Assembly: GCF_002127325.2 (NCBI RefSeq)
Contig: NC_035435.2
Coordinates: forward strand, 112,527,235-112,591,234
Origin: Helianthus annuus
Lineage: Eukaryota; Streptophyta; Magnoliopsida; Asterales; Asteraceae
Length of the DNA: 64,000 nt
Reading direction: 5' to 3'
Position numbers and translations under genes: made by a program. Under the pieces are notes generated by a model. The model ran no database searches. It was given only the letters and a program-made list of their open reading frames with translations, and was not told the origin of the DNA. Numbering within the stretch: position 1 is the first letter of the stretch; every line of letters begins with the position of its first letter. Positions 59,123 to 64,000 of the stretch are shown here, piece after piece.

Positions 59123-60955
59123 AATACCCGCACACTTGAATTTTTTGCTTGTCCTCAAGCAAAACTCTTTAATATGTGGGTTACACTCCCAAATGGAATG
59201 GGTAGAAGAGAAGGTTTTGGCTTGTCATAGAGTGTCGGGAATCCAAGATCCTTATTGGGTTTTATTTTTATTTATTTACAATCCTATTCGTTATGATTTA
59301 TTTAGAACGTTTCATAAGAGAAATTACTTATTTGGGCATAGCATGCCTTTTTAAATTTCCATTTATATACAAGTTCACATACCTCATGGGGGAAATCACT
59401 CACACTCGGCCGAAGGTGTATTTTTAGTGAATCACTCGAGAGCGGCATGGAACTTATTCCTACCATAGGCTTGCCAAGCAATCAATCCTCCTCCTTTTTA
59501 ACTTTTTACCTTTGTAAATATCAAGAGGACTTTTTGGGAAAAGGCTTGGGCTAAAGGTGGGTAGTTGGGTTAGTGGTTAGTAAAAGGGCGAAAAGCGTAA
59601 AAAGCGTAGGTTTTCGTAAAACATTTTGTTTTAGTGACATTTTATTCTCAATGAAGTATTTCTTCAAACAAGCTTTTTAGGAGCTTTGTTTGTTTATTTC
59701 TAACTTCATTGTAATTTTTTTTAGTCACACGAAAACCGAGCTTGTTACTAAAATAAAGGGAAACAAATAAAAAGGGTTTTTTGGTGGGTAAAAAGGGTTT
59801 TGGGTTAAGAAATGAAAAGGTTTAGGCTCAAAGGGGTTAACTAGGGGGAGTTTTTGGGTAGGTGAAAAAGAAAAATAAAAAATAATGGTTTTGAAAGGAA
59901 AAAGGGTTAGTCCTAATGCCTCCATCATTTACTTACTTGGGTTTAAGTTGGTAAGGACCGGGAATGAATTGTCGTGACAAGTTCTAGAGTCGTAAGAACC
60001 AAGCGGCTATTCACACAAGAAACGAAAAATGAGCATTTAGCGTAAAGATGTATATTTGTATGCTCAATAAAGGCTCAAAACTCACTTTTTGTGGGAATGG
60101 GTTTTTCTATGTGATCAAGTATATATAATCGAATTTTAACTAAGCTTGTCATACCGTTTCATAATTTTCTTATGTTGGTTCTTTTTATCACGACGCTATC
60201 GGTTGTAAATTTGTAAAAATATAACCTTATTAGAACTTGTTATTCCGAAATTAAACCAAGACAAGTAAAAAAAATGAAAAGTTTTTGAAAAAATTTGGGG
60301 TGTTTAGCGGTTCCAATAGAGTTTTGTGTAAGGCTTGTAATTAGGACTTGCAAAATTCAAGGTTTTAGCATCCCCCACACTTAAATTACACATTGTCCTC
60401 AATGTGTCCCAAAAATAAGTTTTTCGATTGATTAAAATGTGTAAAAGTGGGTTAAAAACAAGATTTTATGGTACTGGATAGCTGAACATGGGGTGGTGTT
60501 GGCTGAGCACGGCCCCATGTCCAGACTGCCAGTACCAAAAGTAAACAGGAGGCTGGGCACAGGGGCGTGTTTAGCGAGCACGACCCCGTTTCCAGTTACC
60601 TGAACTGGGCATTTCTGCAGATTTTCGGGCACGGGGGCGTGTTGGGTTGAGCACGGCCCCGTGCTGAACTTGCTGTAATGAAGAAAAATTATCGAGAGGC
60701 TCTGTTTTTGTGCATGGGGTGTTGGTTCAAGCTTCCCTTAATATCCTTCACCATCCCGAGTGTGTTTTATTCCTGAAAAGTAAAACTAAACTAGAAAATA
60801 TAAAAGTTAATCTAAACTAAAACTAAGGATAGTTCCGCGGAATGCCTCCGGGGTGCGCCATGTTTATAAAGGTCCTTGGCTAGACCCAACTTATCAGGTG
60901 GTTCTGGCTCATCTTCAATTAGGGGGTCGTCATTGCCAATTGGATATTTCATTGA
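59123..60955 (-). other. Non-coding 3' interior of the Athila-like element
   Basis: 1.8 kb with no supported ORF where pol would be. Includes two Athila-style GAGGACAA...AAGTGTG purine-rich motifs (59130-59165 and 60365-60410) and three hairpin-type CACGGGG...CCCCGTG pairs (60485-60665). Confidence 0.6.
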
Positions 60956-62215
60956 TCACTCAAGATCGATGCTCCTTTTGAATGCCCCTAATTGAAGAGA
61001 TAGATTGTTGTACTTCCGGTTTTTCAAGGCTTCGTGAGTTTTTACAAAAGGTCGTCCCAACACTAGAGGAGCGTCATCAAGGATGACAAAGTCAGTTGGG
61101 ATTACCATTTGATTTGTTTGAACCAAGATACTCTCAACCACATCGATTGATTTTATTATTTTCCGATTAGATAGAAAAATGGGTATTTGAAGTGGAGAAA
61201 AATCACTAATACTTAACTTTTCGAAAATGTAGTTAGGCATTATGTTAACACAATGATCATTATTGATTGTGATATTACTAATAAAGGAATTTTGAAAGAA
61301 ACATGGAACCGGTGTAATGTTAATTTCAAAAGGATCTTCTTTTATTAGCGAGGTTTGATCATTAGTTAACTTAACACTTACCATTTCTTTAATTTTTGAA
61401 TTAGTGTTTAGCTCTTTTAAAAACTTAGCATGAGGGGTTACTAAACAATGATTTTCAAATGAAGGTGACAAGAGATTAATTTTTTGAAAATTAGACTCTT
61501 CTTGTAATTTAACGTTATCGACCTCACCTCTTTCGTTGTTTAACTCATGTGTCGGTTTTTTACTTATTTGTTCTTCCATTTTTACATTTTCAACTATCTC
61601 CACATTATTATTATAATTTAATTCTTCTCTTGCGCGGGACTCCTCTTCCCTTGCGCGAGATTCTTTTATGCAACGTTCGATAGTTTTAATGTGTTCTAAT
61701 ATCCTATCGGTCACTTCGGTGATAGAGAAAGGATTGGGATCCTCGAAGCTTGAATCTGGTTGTTCGATCCTTGGTTCCTCATAGTACCCATATGAAGTAG
61801 ATGGTTCACACTATTGTTCTTCATTGTAAGTATATGATGGATAAGGGTCGAAATTTTGTTCTTCATAGTACTCATATGAGGTGGGTTGTTCACGCCATGG
61901 TTCCTCATAATAAGTGTATGAAGGTGGTGGCTTATATCTTGAGTCCTCAAAGTATGAGTATGAAGGCTCACACCTTGGTTCATCAAAATACGAGTATGAG
62001 GGAGGAGGTTCATACCTTTGGTCTTCATAGGATGTGTATGAAGTTGATGGCTCGTACCTGGGCTCCTCATAATGGTTATAAGGAGTGGATGGTTGAAATA
62101 AGTTACAATATTGTACCGAGTGCGGGTTACTACAATTAGTGCAATAGTCTCTCATGTAATCATCCTCCTCATAGGTGTAGTTGTAGCCTCCTGAGTATTG
62201 ATCCATAAGAATCAC
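60956..62215 (-). pseudogene. gag/protease-like ORF of the Athila-like element, one internal stop
   Basis: One frame of 419 sense codons from MILMDQYSGGYNYTYEEDDY (62215) to the stop at 60956, broken once by TAG at 61811-61813. Residues 23-37 have CTNCSNPHSVQYC, a zinc-knuckle variant with CX2CX3HX4C spacing. Residues 45-150 are Tyr/Pro/Glu-rich repeats of 12-15 aa (YEEPRYEPSTSY type). A charged segment with a repeated SRAREE follows. The C-terminal 130 residues resemble the Athila retropepsin region (AKFLKELNTN, VIPTDFVILDD, LVLGRPFVKT), but the catalytic D-[ST]-G is replaced by NNDHC. No RT follows. Family assignment is from memory of Athila proteins and is moderately certain. Confidence 0.65.
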
Positions 62216-62582
62216 TCAACAGACCACAACTGAGTCTCGGGACCAGAAAACAAAAACAAAAATGAAACAGAAGCTGGACACGCCCCGTGTTCAGTGGACA
62301 TGGCCCCGTGTACAGGATCTGTATCTGGGCGTTTTAATTAAAGTTACTGGTCTCGTTGGACACGGGGGCGTGTTCAATGTGCACGGCCCCGTGTTCAGAC
62401 TCTGTATCTGGGTATCTAACTAAAAATATGCAGCATGGGGGCGTGTTCAGTGAGCACGGCCCCGTGTTCAGGCTACTGTAAATGCAAACTAAACTAAAAT
62501 GCAGAAAAATGTGCGCACGTTTTAAAAAAGTTTTGAAAAACTGATTAGGCCGTCGATTTTAAGCTTTCTTAAAATCCTTGTG

Positions 62583-62600
62583 TCCCCGGTAACGGCGCCA
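62583..62600 (-). other. Primer binding site of the Athila-like element
   Basis: Minus strand TGGCGCCGTTACCGGGGA, 9 bp from the LTR at 62610. This sequence type is usually assigned to tRNA-Asp in Athila elements; one base (A for G) differs from the form I remember. Confidence 0.8.
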
Positions 62601-62609
62601 AAAACTTGA

Positions 62610-64000
62610 TGCGTGTGAAGTGTGTTATAGTTTAGATGCATATTTTAAGCCCTTTTTACACTTTTAGCCAAGTTTTAAATTTATAAAACACGATATTTAC
62701 TAACACTAAACACACATATGGGCAAGTGCACCCATCGTGGACGTAGTATAGTGTTGGTAAGATACCGAGGTCGTCCAAGGACACAAGAGCTTTTAGTACC
62801 GGTTTATCCTCAACGTCTAACCAAATCAAAATGTTAGAAAAGATATTTAAACTAAGAAAATAAAAACTAACTAAATGCTGAAAAATAAAATAAAAATAAA
62901 AACAGATAGACAAGATGAATCACTTAGATCCGACTCGTGTATTAGTATAATCTTTGATTATTTTCGCACTTTTGCACTTGTTTAAGAGATTATCTTAGTT
63001 ATTCTAGTAGGCCCCTCTTTTGAAGGTGACGTTACCCTCAACCCAGTAGTTTGAGTCAGCAAGGATACAATCCTAAAGGGTCGGATTATTGAAAGATAAT
63101 GAATTAAGTTATTAATGCAAATTATGGTAGGCCCCTCTTTTGGAGGTGACGTTACCCTCGACTAAGTAGTCTGAGTCAGCAGGGATACAGTCCTAAATAG
63201 CCGGGTTATAGTATTAATAGTAGTTAACTTATGAGGGGGTCAAAGAGTTTGGATCCCCGCCATCCAATACCTATGGGCATTGAAGGAGATCCTACTAAAT
63301 TTGACCCAGGTCCCTTGCAGGACCTCTAAACGCTGAACAAGGGCAAGACCCTTACCAAACCGTTCCCTTAACCCCCGACCAGGTAGCCAACATACCTCCA
63401 TATAGACCGTGGAGATATGAATGGTGAAAATCTTTTATTTTATATAGACAGTAAAATAATGGCAAGACACCACGGACAAACGATAAGGAAGAATCACCTT
63501 CAACATAAGCAACTAGTTATTAAAGTCATTAATACAAAACCAAATAAAAAGTGCAAAAGATTAAAAATAAAAAGTATTATACTAAACACTTGTCTTCACC
63601 AAGTGATGTAAGAGACTTAGGCAAACATGGCCTTGATTGTCAAGAACTCTTACGATCAATCTTGGATCCCGAGACGACTCACACACTCTATGATGGACAA
63701 TGGATGATGGTGGTGGATGATGGTGTTGTGATGGTGGTGGATGGTGGATGAAGTGTGAGAGAGGTGGTGTGCCAAGGGATGAGTTGAAATGAAGCCAAGC
63801 ACTCCTATTTATAGGCTGAACAGAAGCCTGGGCACGGTCCCGTGTCCGCTGCACACGACCCCGTGCCCGTCTGACAATCTCTCTCTTCATTAATTGTAAT
63901 TCGCAATTACAATTAACGCCTGCAGTACTTTCGCCACCCCCCCGTGTTCACTGGGCACGGCCCCGTGGTGGGCAATAGAAGCTTCTATAGATTTGTCTTT
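62610..64000 (-). mobile_element. Athila-like 5' LTR, partial (runs off the window)
   Basis: Matches 55927..56268 and then 57773..58822 with few differences. It shows the undisturbed sequence at the insertion site of G. Minus-strand TATA near 63803-63815. Small frames inside are not genes. Confidence 0.9.

Larger units (their letters stand above)
55927..64000 (-). mobile_element. Athila/Tat-like non-autonomous LTR retrotransposon, truncated by the window end
   Basis: LTRs at 55927..59122 (3' on the minus strand, enlarged by solo LTR G) and 62610..>64000 (5'). The PBS at 62583-62600 is TGGCGCCGTTACCGGGGA on the minus strand, the form typical of Athila/Tat. The polypurine context GCTTGAGGACAAGC ... 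AAGTGTGCGGGTATT before TGATGTGTG, and the internal ATTGAGGACAATGTG ... AAGTGTGGGGGATG (60365-60410), also belong to this group. The interior has one degenerate gag/protease-like ORF and no RT or integrase. The right end and target duplication are outside the window. Confidence 0.85.

Overview
This is nuclear plant DNA, almost certainly eudicot. The evidence is two intron-rich host genes with GT..AG introns, plant-type LTR retrotransposons (chromovirus, Athila-like and copia remnants), MITEs, a Pack-MULE and a tRNA-derived SINE. The family (for example Asteraceae) cannot be fixed from the sequence alone. I see no CRISPR array, operon or rRNA/tRNA gene.

Left half, 1-33.7 kb: one nested transposon stack. 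A small TIR element (E, about 0.95 kb, 291..33652) holds a solo LTR (D, 1018..31052). D is interrupted by a gag-only LTR retrotransposon (A, 3098..30740, minus strand). The left LTR of A is interrupted by a solo LTR (B, 3893..21334), and B is interrupted by a complete chromovirus-type element (C, 7145..21282). A second solo LTR (F, 31191..33557) sits in the other arm of E. Each LTR insertion has TG...CA ends and a 5-bp target-site duplication: CACCA (D), GTCAA (A), GTAGA/GTAAA (B), GTAAT (C) and TGGCA/TGGTA (F). The insertion order can therefore be read directly.

Middle, 33.7-48.2 kb: an AT-rich tandem repeat, then two TIR elements bordered by (TA)n. The first carries a U2AF65-like gene fragment and an ACGTAAA array. 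Next is an intact nine-exon subclass III SnRK2 kinase gene on the minus strand (39064..42448, 355 aa). It has a foldback MITE in intron 1. A MITE split by a 2.3-kb solo LTR (H) lies about 330 bp upstream of its ATG, just beyond a G-box/ABRE core. Copia RNase H debris follows.

Right, 48.2-64 kb: an intact five-exon GARP/HHO-type transcription factor gene on the plus strand (48201..49998, 370 aa). After it come a foldback MITE, a SINE with an 18-bp duplication, and a Pack-MULE with a 9-bp duplication carrying fragments of a DUF630/DUF632 (NRG2-like) gene and an oxysterol-binding-protein-related (ORP) gene in opposite orientations. Last is an Athila-like non-autonomous element (55927 to beyond the window, minus strand), whose left LTR carries another solo LTR (G).

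Only the SnRK2 and the HHO factor look like functional host genes. The gag of element A is the only intact transposon ORF; gag of element C would be continuous only if a candidate 98-bp intron is spliced. I found no clearly new enzymatic system. The most unusual signals are the five-deep nesting, the chimeric Pack-MULE, a young element with a ruined pol, and clusters of GC-rich near-palindromes upstream of TATA boxes in several unrelated LTR families.
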